A DNA stretch of 64,000 bases from Natranaeroarchaeum sp042663585 (GCF_042663585.1 NZ_JBHTAN010000006.1:2971205-3035204); one strand, 5' to 3'. Shown: positions 35,742 through 45,286, numbered from the stretch's first letter. Program-made: numbers and translations. Notes: generated by a model not told the origin, from the letters alone.

Positions 35742-38517
35742 TCAGGCGTCCTGGACCTGCTGGAGGATGTCCGGTGCACTGGCCAGCGCGTCGTCGAGGG
35801 CCTCCGTGTCGGGGCCGCCACCCTGTGCGAAGTCCGGTGGGCCGCCACCGCCGCCGCCGACCTCACTGGCTAGCTGGCTGACGACTTCGCCCGCGTTGAC
35901 TGCGACGTCGTCGGGGACGGCGACGACGAACTGTGCACCGTCCGCGCTACTGCCGATCACTGCGACTTTCCCCTCGTCGACGATGGCGTTGGCCGTCGCC
36001 CGGAGTTCGTCGACGCCGCCGTCGAGACGCTGAACGACCGCCGTCACGTCGTCGAACTCGAACTCGGAGGCGTCCGACCCACCGCTGGCGCGCACCTCGG
36101 CGAGTTCCTCCTGCAGCGCTTCGATGCGCTTGCCGCGCTCTTTCCACTCGGTGAAGAAGCGCTCCGCCGTCTCCGGCACCTCGGTCGGCGTCACGTCGAG
36201 GATTTCGGCGGCCTCGTAGAGCGCGTCTTCGGTCTCCTGTGTGGCCTCGATCGCTGCCCCGCCGGCCGAGAAGACGAGTCGCTCGACGCCGTCCTGCACG
36301 GGTTCTGCATTGCGGATCTTGATCGAACCGATCTCGCCGGTCCGGGAGACGTGAGTGCCTCCACAGGCCTGTACGTCGTCCTCGACGTGGATCAGCCGGA
36401 TCTGCTCTCCCGGCGGGATCCCGCCCTGATAGAGGTCGAAACCGTACTCTTCCTGTGCGTCGTTGCGATGGGGCCACTCCTCGGTGACGGAGTGGTTTTC
36501 CATCACCAGTCGGTTGGCGACCCGTTCGATCTCTTTGACGTCCTCGCGGTCGATCCGATCGTAGTGGCGCAGGTCGATTCGCGAGGAGTCGACGCCTTTC
36601 TGTGCGCCGGCCTGCCGGATGTGCTCGCCGAGCACCTGTCGCGCGCTGTGGATGACGATGTGGGTCGCCGTGTGGTTACGCATTAGCTGTCGGCGGCGTG
36701 CCCCGTCGATCTGTCCTCGCACCATCGCGCCCCGGTTGAGCGGGTCGTCGGTCCGGTGGCGGATCACGCCGTTCTCGCTCTGGGTGTCGGTCACCGTCAC
36801 CGTCGCGTCGTCGGTCGACAGCGTCCCGACATCGCCCGGCTGGCCACCGCCTTCAGGGTAGAACATCGTCTGATCGAGCACGATGTCGTAGCCCTCCTCG
36901 CGCTCGAAGACGTCGAGCACGACCGCCTCGAACTCGGTGCCCTGCTGGTCGTCGTAGTAGAGCTTCTCGGTCTCGGGGAGGTCCTCGAACCGGTCGTCGA
37001 TACTCTCGGCGTCGAGATCGCCCGCGCTCTCGTCGTCGTGTCGCTCGGCGACGAGGCTGTAGAAGTCGTCGGGTACCTCGACAGTCGCACCCTTCTCGTC
37101 GGCGATCTCCTGGACCATGTCCGGCTGGATGCCGTGAGAGTCGTACAGTTCGATCAGCTCCTCGGTCGGGACTGGCTCGCCCTTCTCGCTGTACTCCTCG
37201 GCGAGCTGTTCGACGCGTCGGGAGCCCCGGTCGAGCGTCTCGCGGTACTTTTCGACCTCGGTCCGGACGATGTCCCGGATCGTATCGCGGTTCTCGTAGT
37301 CGAGTCGCTCGGCCTGCATGTCGACCAGTTCGTCAGGGGGCGTCGACGCCCACGCTGTCGACCAGTCGTTTCGTTCGGCGAAGCACCATCCGTGCCAGAT
37401 AGCCGGTGCCGACGTTCGAGGGGACGATTCCGTCACCCAGCATGTACGCCAGCGTCCGCGAGTGATCGGCGATAGCGTAGATGTCTTCGAGCGGTTCGAG
37501 CAAGGACTCCAGTTCCGCGACGTCGACGCCGACGGACTCGGCGATCTCGCCGCGCGCGGCCTCGACGTCCTCGGCCTCGTCGATGTCCATCTTGCCCGAG
37601 AGTTTCGAGGCTTCCTGTACGATCGATTCCTCTTTGTCGGTGTGGTCGATCCCCGCGTTCTCTTTGAGGAACTCGATCGTCTCGGGGTAGACCGCCTCGT
37701 AGACGGTCGGAGTCCCCTGACTGACCCACGTCCAGCGTTCCAGCCCGTAGCCGGTGTCGACGACGTAGGTGTCCATCTCCGAGTAGGTGTTACCGTCTTT
37801 CATCTCGTACTCGCCGTCGGGGTCCTGTTCGAGCGACATGAAGACGAGCGTCGCGAGTTCGACGCCGCGGTAGATGACCTCGATTGCCGGCCCGGCGTTA
37901 CCGCCGCCGACCCACGGGTCCTCGATGTAGACGACCTCGTCCAGATCGACGCCGACCGCCTCGAAGAGGCCGTCGCAGTACTCGACGGTCTCGTCCTTCC
38001 AGTAGACCTCACCGTGATAGGCGTACTCGTCCTCGTCGACCTCCTCTTTCGTGTTGAACGCGTGATGGGCCATCATCTCGAAGGCCATCGTGTGCCGGCC
38101 CGTCTTGCCCACGTTGTCGATATCCTGCATTCGGATGCAGGGCTGGCTGATACAGAGCGGGTTCGCCGGCGGCGGCGTCTCACCGCTGGTTACCAGCGGC
38201 TGGAAGTCGTAAATCGACGCCTGCGTGAGCAAAACGTCGTCCCGCCAGCGGTTCGCTGCGACGGGGTACGGTTCGACCCGCTCGTGATCGTGCTCCTCGA
38301 AGTACGAGAGGAACGTCTCGCGCATCTCGGTCAGACTGAACTCCTCGTCGAAGCCAGTGTCCTCCATGAAAGAGTACTCGCCACACGGGGGTTCGCCACA
38401 CGTCTCGCGGTCGTGATCGCGCGTCCAGAAGTGAACGCCACACTCCGGACACTGCTTGCGGACGAAGTCTTCCTCCTCGAAATACTCGAGGCGGTACGCC
38501 TCCTCCAGTTGACTCAT
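35742..38517 (-). pseudogene. alaS: Alanyl-tRNA synthetase, split by a frameshift
   Basis: Two overlapping frames encode one archaeal AlaRS of about 924 residues. The first (38517 to TGA 37333, 394 residues) has the archaeal zinc module CPECGVHF...CGEPPCGEY, the class II catalytic core and an end in SVGVDAP. The second resumes in another frame at DELVDMQAERLDYENRDTI and runs to 35742. It carries the editing domain (RNHTATHIVIHSARQ with HxxxH, ACGGTHVSRTGEIG) and the C-terminal oligomerisation domain. The junction is GCC CCC TGA C. Skipping one C, or adding two bases, restores the frame. AlaRS is essential, so a true null is unlikely: either the record has an indel or the ribosome shifts frame. 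Confidence 0.9.
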
Positions 38518-38683
38518 TACTCGCACGTCGCTCCGCGGAGAGTAAAACAGTTCCGCAACCGCCGTTCGGGAGAGCCCGTTCCCTGTTCAGCACGCAGTCG
38601 GCCCGATTTGAAACCACGACTATGTGTCTCTAACCCGTCTTTTGCAAGCGTTTACTATACTGTGTGGTATACGATAACACGTT

Positions 38684-38839
38684 ATGCCTCGTTGTACCGC
38701 GTGTGGCGGGCACCTCCGACGTACAGAGTCGGCCAAATGCGTCTGTGGCGACCGTCTCCACTCGTCCTGCCGGGAGTATCACGTCGATTTCGACTGTGAA
38801 GCGAGCCAGGAGCGCTGGATCGGTGCAGTAGAGTTCTAG
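38684..38839 (+). CDS. 51-residue zinc-binding microprotein
   Basis: The frame MPRCTACGGHLRRTESAKCV continues with CGDRLHSSCREYH to a stop at 38839. Cys pairs at residues 4/7, 19/21 and 29/38, with several His, suggest a compact treble-clef or RING-like zinc fold. A TATA-like tttactata at 38651-38659 lies 29 bases upstream, fitting a leaderless transcript. The last four bases overlap the stop of the convergent wHTH gene. Small zinc proteins of this size are frequent in haloarchaea and mostly uncharacterised. Confidence 0.7.
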   Translation: MPRCTACGGHLRRTESAKCVCGDRLHSSCREYHVDFDCEASQERWIGAVEF

Positions 38840-39408
38840 GTGTCGACGCGCCACTCCCCGTCGTCGGATTCGACGTCCGGGAGTTCGGCAAGTCGCGGAG
38901 CGACGCAGTCCCACCACGCCTCGCCGGTAGCGTAGCCCGCCGGCTGAGTCGGGTAGACCTCCTCGACGAAGTCCGCATCAGTGGCCGAGTGACGATCGTG
39001 CAGATACTCGTAGGCGGCCCGCACGGCGTCTCGCCGCCACTCGCGCATCAGGTCGCTCGCGCCCGGGAACGACAGTTCGTCGAGTGCGGCTTCGACCGCC
39101 TCCTCGTCCTCCATGGTAACGACGACGGTGCCGCCGGCGACCCGGTCGGCGGGCAGATACCACAGGTCGACGGCGAGGTCCGAAAGCTCCTCGCTCGTAA
39201 GCCGTCGCTCGGCATCGTCGTTCCCGTGGACCGCTTTGTGTGACAGCGCGTCGCGCTCGACCAGCGCCGAGAGCGTCGCCCGCACCGTCTCGACATCTAG
39301 CCCGGTCTCTTCGGCGACTGTCTCGGCAGTCTTCGGCGTCGCGTCGCCGAAGGTAGCGAGCACCTCGTCGGCATGGTCGAGCGGACTGCCCTCGCCCTCG
39401 GTCGGCAT
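38836..39408 (-). CDS. Winged-helix protein, haloarchaeal
   Basis: The 190-residue protein has a winged helix at residues ~10-75: KTAETVAEETGLDVETVRAT is the helix-turn-helix, followed by a wing with LSHKAVHGNDD. The C-terminal half is helical (DLMREWRRDAVRAAYEYLHD, AWWDCVAPRLAEL). The start ATG at 39408 is chosen; an upstream extension lacks conserved character. It is probably a transcription regulator of unknown target. Confidence 0.7.
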   Translation of the reverse strand: MPTEGEGSPLDHADEVLATFGDATPKTAETVAEETGLDVETVRATLSALVERDALSHKAVHGNDDAERRLTSEELSDLAVDLWYLPADRVAGGTVVVTMEDEEAVEAALDELSFPGASDLMREWRRDAVRAAYEYLHDRHSATDADFVEEVYPTQPAGYATGEAWWDCVAPRLAELPDVESDDGEWRVDT

Positions 39409-39500
39409 ACGCGCCCGTTTTTGGCCGGGGGTGATGGACCTTCTCATTCTCGTCGCGCCGAGTCGAAAGACAGGTTTCGGTCCCGTCCGTCTACCGGGGT

Positions 39501-39989
39501 ATGCTCACTATCTGTTCGGATACACACAGCCACGACGGGCACGCGTTGACTGGCCGCACGCTGGAGGCGGTTCGGGAGGCCGACCGCGTGATTCACGCGG
39601 GCGATTTCACGTCGCCGAGCGCGCTCGAGGCGTTTCAGGAGGAGGCACGACGTCTAGACGCAGTCCACGGGAACGCCGACAGCATGGCAGTGCGGGACCG
39701 GCTTCCGACGGCCCGCACCGTCGAGTATCAGGGGGTTCGCTTTGCAGTGACCCATCGCCGCGACGGCGGCCCGACCGCGCTCTCGCTGTTCGGCCGCCAG
39801 CGCGAGGCCGACGTGGTCGTCTCGGGGCACTCACACCAGCCGTCGGTCGTCGACGCCGATGGACTGACACTGCTCAACCCCGGGAGTCACGCCGACCCTC
39901 GCGGTAATCGGCCGGGCCATGCGGAGCTGGCTGGTCGACTCTGCCAGCCGGACGGAACCGTCTTCGAGGAGTTCAGGATCGAGCCGTAG
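39501..39989 (+). CDS. YfcE/MJ0936-type metallophosphoesterase
   Basis: The 162-residue calcineurin-like phosphodiesterase has its metal ligands in order: SDTHSHDG (Asp, His), HAGDFTS (Asp), VHGNAD (Asn), THR (His) and SGHSHQPSVV (two His), then LNPGS. Enzymes of this class cleave phosphodiesters such as bis-p-nitrophenyl phosphate; the natural substrate is often unknown. Length and motif spacing are typical. It is monocistronic. Confidence 0.9.
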   Translation: MLTICSDTHSHDGHALTGRTLEAVREADRVIHAGDFTSPSALEAFQEEARRLDAVHGNADSMAVRDRLPTARTVEYQGVRFAVTHRRDGGPTALSLFGRQREADVVVSGHSHQPSVVDADGLTLLNPGSHADPRGNRPGHAELAGRLCQPDGTVFEEFRIEP

Positions 39990-40317
39990 AAGCGCCAGCG
40001 GGGACGGACCACAGATGCATGACCGCGACGGCCTCGCGAACATCGCGCCGAGAGAGGGTCGCGGCACAGGGCGCGAGCCGCAAAGTGGAGGGCTGCGGGC
40101 GGCGGGGCAGACGGGCGGCCGCGGGCGGTCCATCGATGGCAGGGGCAGACCGATCGGACCGACCGCATTGCGGTTCGGTTGGCAGGCATCTACGTCCTCT
40201 GGAACGGACGCACTTACGGCTACGAGTACCGGGGAAAAATAGCCATCGTAGAGTCAAACAACGGCTTTAGTTATCGTAATCGCGTCCAAATCCCCACCGC
40301 TTTCGGCCGGATATGGC
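39990..40317. other. Non-coding gap with G+C-rich inverted repeats
   Basis: No convincing gene lies in these 328 bases. The first ~210 are very G+C-rich and structured. CCGCGAC at 40023-40029 pairs with GTCGCGG at 40058-40064, enclosing CGCGA-ACA-TCGCG at 40035-40047. A 10-base palindrome CCATCGATGG lies at 40130-40139. The rest is ordinary A+T-richer sequence. It does not match RNase P or SRP RNA signatures that I know. It may be an unrecognised RNA or a bidirectional terminator region. Confidence 0.4.
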
Positions 40318-41039
40318 CTACACCCGGTGAATTCGGACGTACCAGATCACGAACCACGCGAGCATCACCGTCGCGCCGCCGGCGAAAAGAGCGCGCCCGG
40401 CGGAAGTCCTGCTCCATCGAGGAGCCCGAAATCGTCCTCGATCAGGGGGATATCCAGACTGTCGCCGTCGGCGGCCGTCGGATCGGCGTCGGCCGCGCCC
40501 GAATCCTCTTCGCTCGCGGTACCGATCTGTCCGGAGTCTTCGGTCGCTTCTCCATCAGTTCCTGACTGCTGGCCGTCGTTGGCCGCCGAGTCGAACAGCC
40601 CACTGCCAGCAATCGCCTGGATGAGCAGGCTTGCACCCGCGACGGCAGCAATGCCGCCGATCAGTCGCTTGAGCGCCGCGCGGAGTCCGGTCTCTTTCGA
40701 CTCGTCGCCGGCGAAGACGACGAGCGGTTGGTCGGTCGGCCCGTAGACGTTCATCTCGCGGCCCTTCTCGGAGTAGGCTGTATCGATCACTCGGACGACG
40801 TTCGCGTCCTCCAGATTGCCGAGGTGGTACTGGGCGTTCTGTAGGGAGGTATCGATCCGGTCGGCCAGATCGGAGGGGGTGCCGGGGTCGTCGTGGAGCG
40901 CCGTCAGAAGTTGTCGGGCCGTGTTCGAGGAGAGCGCAGCGAGAACATCGTCGGCCTCCTCGCTGTCGATCCCAACCACTCTGGGTTCGCCGTCATCGAC
41001 GGACGAGGTGTCGGGGATGGAGGGTAGTAGATCAGCCAT
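40318..41039 (-). pseudogene. Membrane-anchored ArsR-type winged-helix protein, frameshifted near its end
   Basis: The open frame (224 residues, to 40365) has an ArsR/IclR-like winged helix at residues ~25-100, with ARQLLTALHDDPGTPSDLAD and LQNAQYHLGNLEDANVVRV. A hydrophobic segment (IGGIAAVAGASLLIQAIAG) and an acidic linker follow. The frame then reads LPPGALFSPAARR-stop. Adding one T to the four-T run near 40391 gives LPPGALFFAGGATVMLAWF and onward to a TAG at 40318: a second transmembrane helix and basic tail, as in related haloarchaeal proteins. The repaired protein has 240 residues. It is likely a membrane-associated regulator. Confidence 0.72.
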
Positions 41040-41123
41040 ACTACCGTGTCAACAGTCGAACGGAAAGAACTTTGTGCAGTACGGGCCGAAACGCATTTGT
41101 CCGCGCCTCCTGAATCCGATAGT

Positions 41124-41249
41124 ATGTACACAGATCCGTTTTTCCTCGGCCTCGTCGGGGTCTTCGTCGGCCTCTTCCTGTTCTTTTTCCTGCTTTTCCG
41201 TAAGACTGTGATGTCGTTCAAAGACGGCATCGACGATTCGCGTCGTTGA
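41124..41249 (+). CDS. 41-residue single-helix membrane protein
   Basis: The small protein is MYTDPFFLGLVGVFVGLFLF, a hydrophobic helix, then LFRKTVMSFKDGIDDSRR, a positively charged amphipathic tail. Such tiny proteins are conserved in haloarchaea; I believe there is a DUF family for them but cannot name it with certainty. The ATG at 41124 is preferred to the longer upstream frame. It lies between the divergent wHTH gene and the convergent threonine aldolase gene. Confidence 0.65.
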   Translation: MYTDPFFLGLVGVFVGLFLFFFLLFRKTVMSFKDGIDDSRR

Positions 41250-41261
41250 ATCGCTGCTCTC

Positions 41262-42287
41262 TCAGGTCGCCGTGGTGACGTCCTCTACGACGCCGACGGC
41301 CGTCTCGATAGCTTCGCGGTCGATATCCAGATGCGTACAGAACCGGACAGTCGTCTCGCCGAACTCGCTCGCCCGGACGCCACGCTCTTCGAGTGCCGAA
41401 CAGAACGCCGCGGCGCTCAGTCCGAGCGCGCCCGTCCCGACCAGGACGATGTTGGTCTCGGGCATTTGAACGTCGAGGCCCTCGATTCCCGCCAGTTCCT
41501 CGGCGAGCAGGCGGGCGTTCTCGTGATCCTCGTGGAGTCGCTCCCGGTTCGCCAGTGCCTCGAGTCCCGGGGCGGCGATGATCCCGGCCTGTCGCATGCC
41601 GCCGCCGAACAACTTTCGCACCCTGCGTGCCTCGGCGATGAACGACTCGCTTCCGGCGAGCATCGAACCGATCGGTGCGCCAAGCCCTTTCGAGAGACAG
41701 AACATCACCGAATCGACGTTCCGGGTGATCCGTTCGGCCGGGACATCGTGGTGGGTCGCGGCATTGAACAGTCGCGCGCCGTCGAGGTGGACCGGGACAC
41801 CGAGTTCTTCTGCGGTTTCGGCGGCGGCGTCGATGGCCTCGGGCGCGATGGCAATGCCGCCTCTGCTGTTGTGGGAGTTTTCTAGCGTCAGCAGTCCGGT
41901 GCCGGGCCGGTGGAGGTCCTTCTCGACGTAGCCGGCGCGGATCGCATCGGGCGAGGGAATCCCCCGCTCGCCGCCGTCTATCGTCCGCGTCTGGACCTGC
42001 GAGTGCTGGGCCAGTCCACCCAGTTCCCACTTGTAGACGTGGCTCTGTCCCTCGATGAGCACCTCCTGGCCGCGTTCGGTGTGGACGCGCACAGCAATCT
42101 GGTTCCCCATTGTCCCGCTCGGCACGAACAGCGCGGCCTCGAACCCAGTGATATCGGCGGCCCGGGACTCCAGTTCGGCGACGGTCGGATCCTCCTCGTA
42201 GACGTCGTCGCCGACCTCGGCATCTGCGGCGGCCGCTCGCATCGAGTCGTCCGGTGTCGTCACCGTATCGCTGCGGAGATCGATCAT
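41262..42287 (-). CDS. ltaE: Threonine aldolase (beta-eliminating lyase family)
   Basis: The 341-residue PLP enzyme cleaves L-threonine or L-allo-threonine to glycine and acetaldehyde. Family marks are MIDLRSDTVTTPDDSMRAA at the N-terminus, GDDVYEEDPTV, FVPSGTMGNQIAV, VHLDGARLFNAATH (Asp binding the pyridine nitrogen) and MFCLSKGLGAPIGSML (PLP lysine). The start ATG at 42287 (MIDLRSD) is fixed by homology; a 13-codon upstream extension is rejected. It is divergent from the M29 gene with a 59-base spacer. Confidence 0.93.
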   Translation of the reverse strand: MIDLRSDTVTTPDDSMRAAAADAEVGDDVYEEDPTVAELESRAADITGFEAALFVPSGTMGNQIAVRVHTERGQEVLIEGQSHVYKWELGGLAQHSQVQTRTIDGGERGIPSPDAIRAGYVEKDLHRPGTGLLTLENSHNSRGGIAIAPEAIDAAAETAEELGVPVHLDGARLFNAATHHDVPAERITRNVDSVMFCLSKGLGAPIGSMLAGSESFIAEARRVRKLFGGGMRQAGIIAAPGLEALANRERLHEDHENARLLAEELAGIEGLDVQMPETNIVLVGTGALGLSAAAFCSALEERGVRASEFGETTVRFCTHLDIDREAIETAVGVVEDVTTAT

Positions 42288-42346
42288 ACTCGAAGTCCAT
42301 CGCCGAAAACGTAAACGGTTTTTCACCTCGCCCGCGAGTTCGTTGT

Positions 42347-43426
42347 ATGGATCCGCGAATCCGTGAACACGCAGAGGTCATCGCACACCACTCGGTCGAC
42401 CTGCAGGAAGGCGACGACGTCGTCATCGTCGCCCCGCCGGTCGCCTCGGACCTGGTCGTCGCCCTCCACGAAGTGATCGGCGACATCGGTGCGAACCCGA
42501 TCAGCCTCTCCAGCAACGACCGCGCCCAGCGCGCATACCTCCGTGCGAGCGAGGTAGACGACTTCGAGACGCCGGGCCACACCGAGGCCCTGATCGACGA
42601 GACCGACGTCTACATCTCGATCCGGGCGAACGAGAACGCCACCGAGACCAGCGACGTCGACGCCGAAACCAACGCCGCCTACCGGCGCGCACAGAAGCCG
42701 ATCACCGCCGAGCGACTGTCCAAGCGCTGGTGTCTCACCCAGTACCCCGCCCCCTCGAACGCCCAACTCGCGGAACTCTCCACCGAGGGCTACGAGAACT
42801 TCGTCTGGGACGCTGTCAACAAGGACTGGGACGAACAGCGGGAGTTCCAGGCCAACATGGTCGACCTGCTCGAACCGGCCGACGAGGTCCGGATCGTCAG
42901 CGGTGACACCACCGACGTCACGATGTCTATCGCCGGCAACCCCGTCCTCAACGACTACGCCGAAAAGAACCTCCCCGGCGGCGAGGTCTTCACCGCGCCG
43001 GTCGCCGACAGCGTCGAGGGCGAAGTGCTGTTCGACAAACCGCTCTACCATCAGGGCCGCGAGGTCGAGGGCGTCTATCTGGAGTTCGAGGACGGCGAAG
43101 TCGTCGACCACGCCGCCGAAAAGAACGAGGAGGTCCTGACGGAGGTCCTCGAAACCGACGAGGGCGCACGCTATCTCGGCGAACTCGGCATCGGCATGAA
43201 CCGCGACATCGACCGATTCACCGACAACATGCTGTTCGACGAGAAGATGGGCGACACCGTCCACATGGCGGTCGGACGCGCCTACGAGGACACTGTCGGC
43301 GAGGACAACGAGCAGAACGACAGCGCGGTCCACGTCGATATGATCGTCGACATGAGCGAGGATTCGCGGATCGAAGTCGACGGCGAAACGGTGCAAGAGG
43401 ACGGGCGGTTCGTCTTCGAGGAGTAG
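42347..43426 (+). CDS. M29 family aminopeptidase
   Basis: The 359-residue enzyme starts MDPRIREHAEVIAHHSVDLQ, the thermophilic aminopeptidase signature. It has the metal-binding region with GEVFTAPVADSVEGEV, GELGIGMNRDIDRFTDNML, DTVHMAVGRAYEDT and SAVHVDMIVDM. These supply the Glu, His and Asp ligands of M29 peptidases, which remove N-terminal residues from peptides. Length is slightly below the bacterial enzymes (~400), as usual in haloarchaea. Terminator-like T runs follow at 43483-43501. Confidence 0.9.
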   Translation: MDPRIREHAEVIAHHSVDLQEGDDVVIVAPPVASDLVVALHEVIGDIGANPISLSSNDRAQRAYLRASEVDDFETPGHTEALIDETDVYISIRANENATETSDVDAETNAAYRRAQKPITAERLSKRWCLTQYPAPSNAQLAELSTEGYENFVWDAVNKDWDEQREFQANMVDLLEPADEVRIVSGDTTDVTMSIAGNPVLNDYAEKNLPGGEVFTAPVADSVEGEVLFDKPLYHQGREVEGVYLEFEDGEVVDHAAEKNEEVLTEVLETDEGARYLGELGIGMNRDIDRFTDNMLFDEKMGDTVHMAVGRAYEDTVGEDNEQNDSAVHVDMIVDMSEDSRIEVDGETVQEDGRFVFEE

Positions 43427-43477
43427 CACCGCGGCGAGCGGTGGGCGACGAACGGTGTGAGTCGTCCCGAGGGAGTC

Positions 43478-43501
43478 GCGGCTTTTTTGCCGAGATTTTT
43501 T
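43478..43501 (+). terminator. Poly-T terminator after the M29 gene
   Basis: The sequence cgcggcttttttgccgagattttttc contains two six-T runs. The first is flanked by GCGGC/GCCG, which can pair. T-rich runs are typical archaeal termination signals, and this one lies 55 bases after the stop codon. Confidence 0.5.
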
Positions 43502-43603
43502 CGTGAGTGGTTTGCCACGACTACGCGGCCTGTGAGTAACCTGCAACTATCCGGTACCAACAAACTACCCTCAAGCAACAAATATCAAAACAGCAGTAAT
43601 CAG

Positions 43604-44800
43604 ATGCAAGATGAACGCAGGTTCGGAGACACGGTAGTCGTGCCTGAGGGGGGTGCAAGCTCGGTTGCCTGTCTCCGCGCGCTCGGCAAGCGGGGAATCC
43701 GTACCATCGCGATCTCCGAGTCAGAAACCGCACCCGCGCTCGCTTCACAGTACGCCACGGAACGCCGGATCGTGCCCGATCCGATGGAAGATCGTGCGGG
43801 GTATCGCGATGCCCTCCTTGCGCTCGCGGAGCGAGCAGACGTCAGGGCTGTCGCGCCGATGCGGGAAGTCGACGTGTTCACGCTCGCACGGAACGAATCG
43901 GCGTTCGAGGCGCAGATGCTGCCCACCTTCCCCTCTTTCGAGATGCTGCGGACCGTCCACGACCGGTCCCGGTTGGTGGAGACAGCCGCCGACGCAGGTG
44001 TGGCTGTGCCGGAGACGCGACTGCTCGGCGAGGTCGACGACTGGGAGCGACACCAGATCGTCAAGCCGCGGTTGGTGTTACTGGCCGACGAGTACGAGGG
44101 AACGACGAGTCCGGATCGGCTCGAAAGTACCGGATCGGCGACGCTGCTCCAGCCAGGCGTCGAGCCGGATCGGGAGAGCATCCGCAAACGGATGGGCCAC
44201 GAGCCCATCGTCCAGGAGTACGTTCCAGGATCGGAGTATGCGCTCTGGGCGCTTTACGACGACGGCGAGCCAGTCGCGACCTGCGGGAAACATCAGCTCC
44301 GGGCCTACAAGTACAGCGGCGGCACCAGCGTCTGCCGCGAGACGGTCTCGATCCCGGACCTGGAGACTGCTGGCACGGCGGTCCTCGACGCGCTCGACTG
44401 GAACGGCCCAGCATCCGTGCAGTTCGTCAAGGACGAGCGCACCGGGGAGTTCACGCTGCTCGAGGTCAACCCTCGGTTCTGGTTGTCGCTCGCCTGTCCG
44501 ATCGCTGCCGGACTGGACTTTCCCCATCTGTTCTGGCAGATCGCGGGTGGTGAATCAGTAAACGGGTCGACATCGTACGAGGACGGCGTCGCGACACACC
44601 TGCTCCGCGGGGAACTCGTCCATCTTCACAGTGTCCTCCGGGACGAGTTTCCGCTCGTCGACCCGCCGCGGTTTCGGCAGGCCGCCCGTGATGTCGCACA
44701 GTCGGTGTACGACCAGCCCAACTTCGACTACCTCTGTCTCGACGATCCGGGACCGTTCCTCAGAGACCTCAGGAACGTGTTTCCCTGGGGCTCCGGCTAG
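43604..44800 (+). CDS. ATP-grasp domain protein (carboxylate-amine ligase type)
   Basis: The 398-residue protein has a preATP-grasp Rossmann part (VVVPEGGASSVACLRALGKR, residues ~10-30). An ATP-grasp core follows, with QIVKPRLVL, PIVQEYVPGSEYALWALYDD, the basic KHQLRAYKYSGGTS loop and the metal-binding FTLLEVNPRFW. It should join a carboxylate to an amine or thiol using ATP. Related haloarchaeal and bacterial genes occur in surface polysaccharide loci, but nothing adjacent supports that here. Substrate unknown. The region upstream is relatively A+T-rich. Confidence 0.8.
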   Translation: MQDERRFGDTVVVPEGGASSVACLRALGKRGIRTIAISESETAPALASQYATERRIVPDPMEDRAGYRDALLALAERADVRAVAPMREVDVFTLARNESAFEAQMLPTFPSFEMLRTVHDRSRLVETAADAGVAVPETRLLGEVDDWERHQIVKPRLVLLADEYEGTTSPDRLESTGSATLLQPGVEPDRESIRKRMGHEPIVQEYVPGSEYALWALYDDGEPVATCGKHQLRAYKYSGGTSVCRETVSIPDLETAGTAVLDALDWNGPASVQFVKDERTGEFTLLEVNPRFWLSLACPIAAGLDFPHLFWQIAGGESVNGSTSYEDGVATHLLRGELVHLHSVLRDEFPLVDPPRFRQAARDVAQSVYDQPNFDYLCLDDPGPFLRDLRNVFPWGSG

Positions 44801-44811
44801 TCCTCCGGGCG

Positions 44812-45219
44812 TCAACTGGACACCGACTTCAGGAAATCGAGCCACTGCTTGTGATCGTTCACGTTCACCGACCGGGAGCGCTGGCCGTACCGACGGCCGC
44901 GCAGGCTGTTGAGCGCGTTCAGCGCACGGTCGATGCCGACGATGGTGTCCGCTATCTCCTTGCCGTGCTCGTAGGACATCTCCTCGGTCTCCAGTCGGTC
45001 GACGAGTTCCATTCGCTCTGCTTTCAGCGCGCGCTTCGTGTCGAGAACCAGTTCTTTCGCTTCGTCCGGGACCCCCTCGACGCGGCGCGTCTCCATCATG
45101 AACTCCTGGAGGTCGAGTTCCTCGCCGTTTACCGTGATCGTGTCCGGCGTCTTCGCGCCGATGGTCGCGCTCTGTCTGTTGATTTGCTTGAGCAACTGCT
45201 CACGTTCCGATTCGTCCAT
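44812..45219 (-). CDS. DUF5788-like helical protein
   Basis: The 135-residue, highly charged helical protein begins MDESEREQLLKQINRQSATI. It contains ELDLQEFMMETRRVEGVPDE and a basic C-terminal RGRRYGQRSRSVNVNDHKQW. It matches the haloarchaeal family I know as DUF5788, of unknown role. The ATG at 45219 is chosen over a longer upstream frame. It lies 67 bases downstream of the RecA-like DUF7504-type gene on the same strand, so the two may be co-transcribed. Confidence 0.75.
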   Translation of the reverse strand: MDESEREQLLKQINRQSATIGAKTPDTITVNGEELDLQEFMMETRRVEGVPDEAKELVLDTKRALKAERMELVDRLETEEMSYEHGKEIADTIVGIDRALNALNSLRGRRYGQRSRSVNVNDHKQWLDFLKSVSS

Positions 45220-45286
45220 ACCTGACGGTGGCTTCGGGTGGGGAAAAACATTCGGCGACTCCTCGATTCCTGGGAACGACTGCCGC

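Noticed and set aside
39990..40200. RNase P or SRP RNA in the structured G+C-rich gap
   Set aside because: The conserved GAGGAAAGTC-type and SRP domain motifs are absent on both strands.
42323..43546. 407-codon minus-strand open frame opposite the M29 aminopeptidase
   Set aside because: It is the mirror of a clear M29 gene. High G+C codon bias opens the opposite frame, and the product is Val/Asp-rich without domains.
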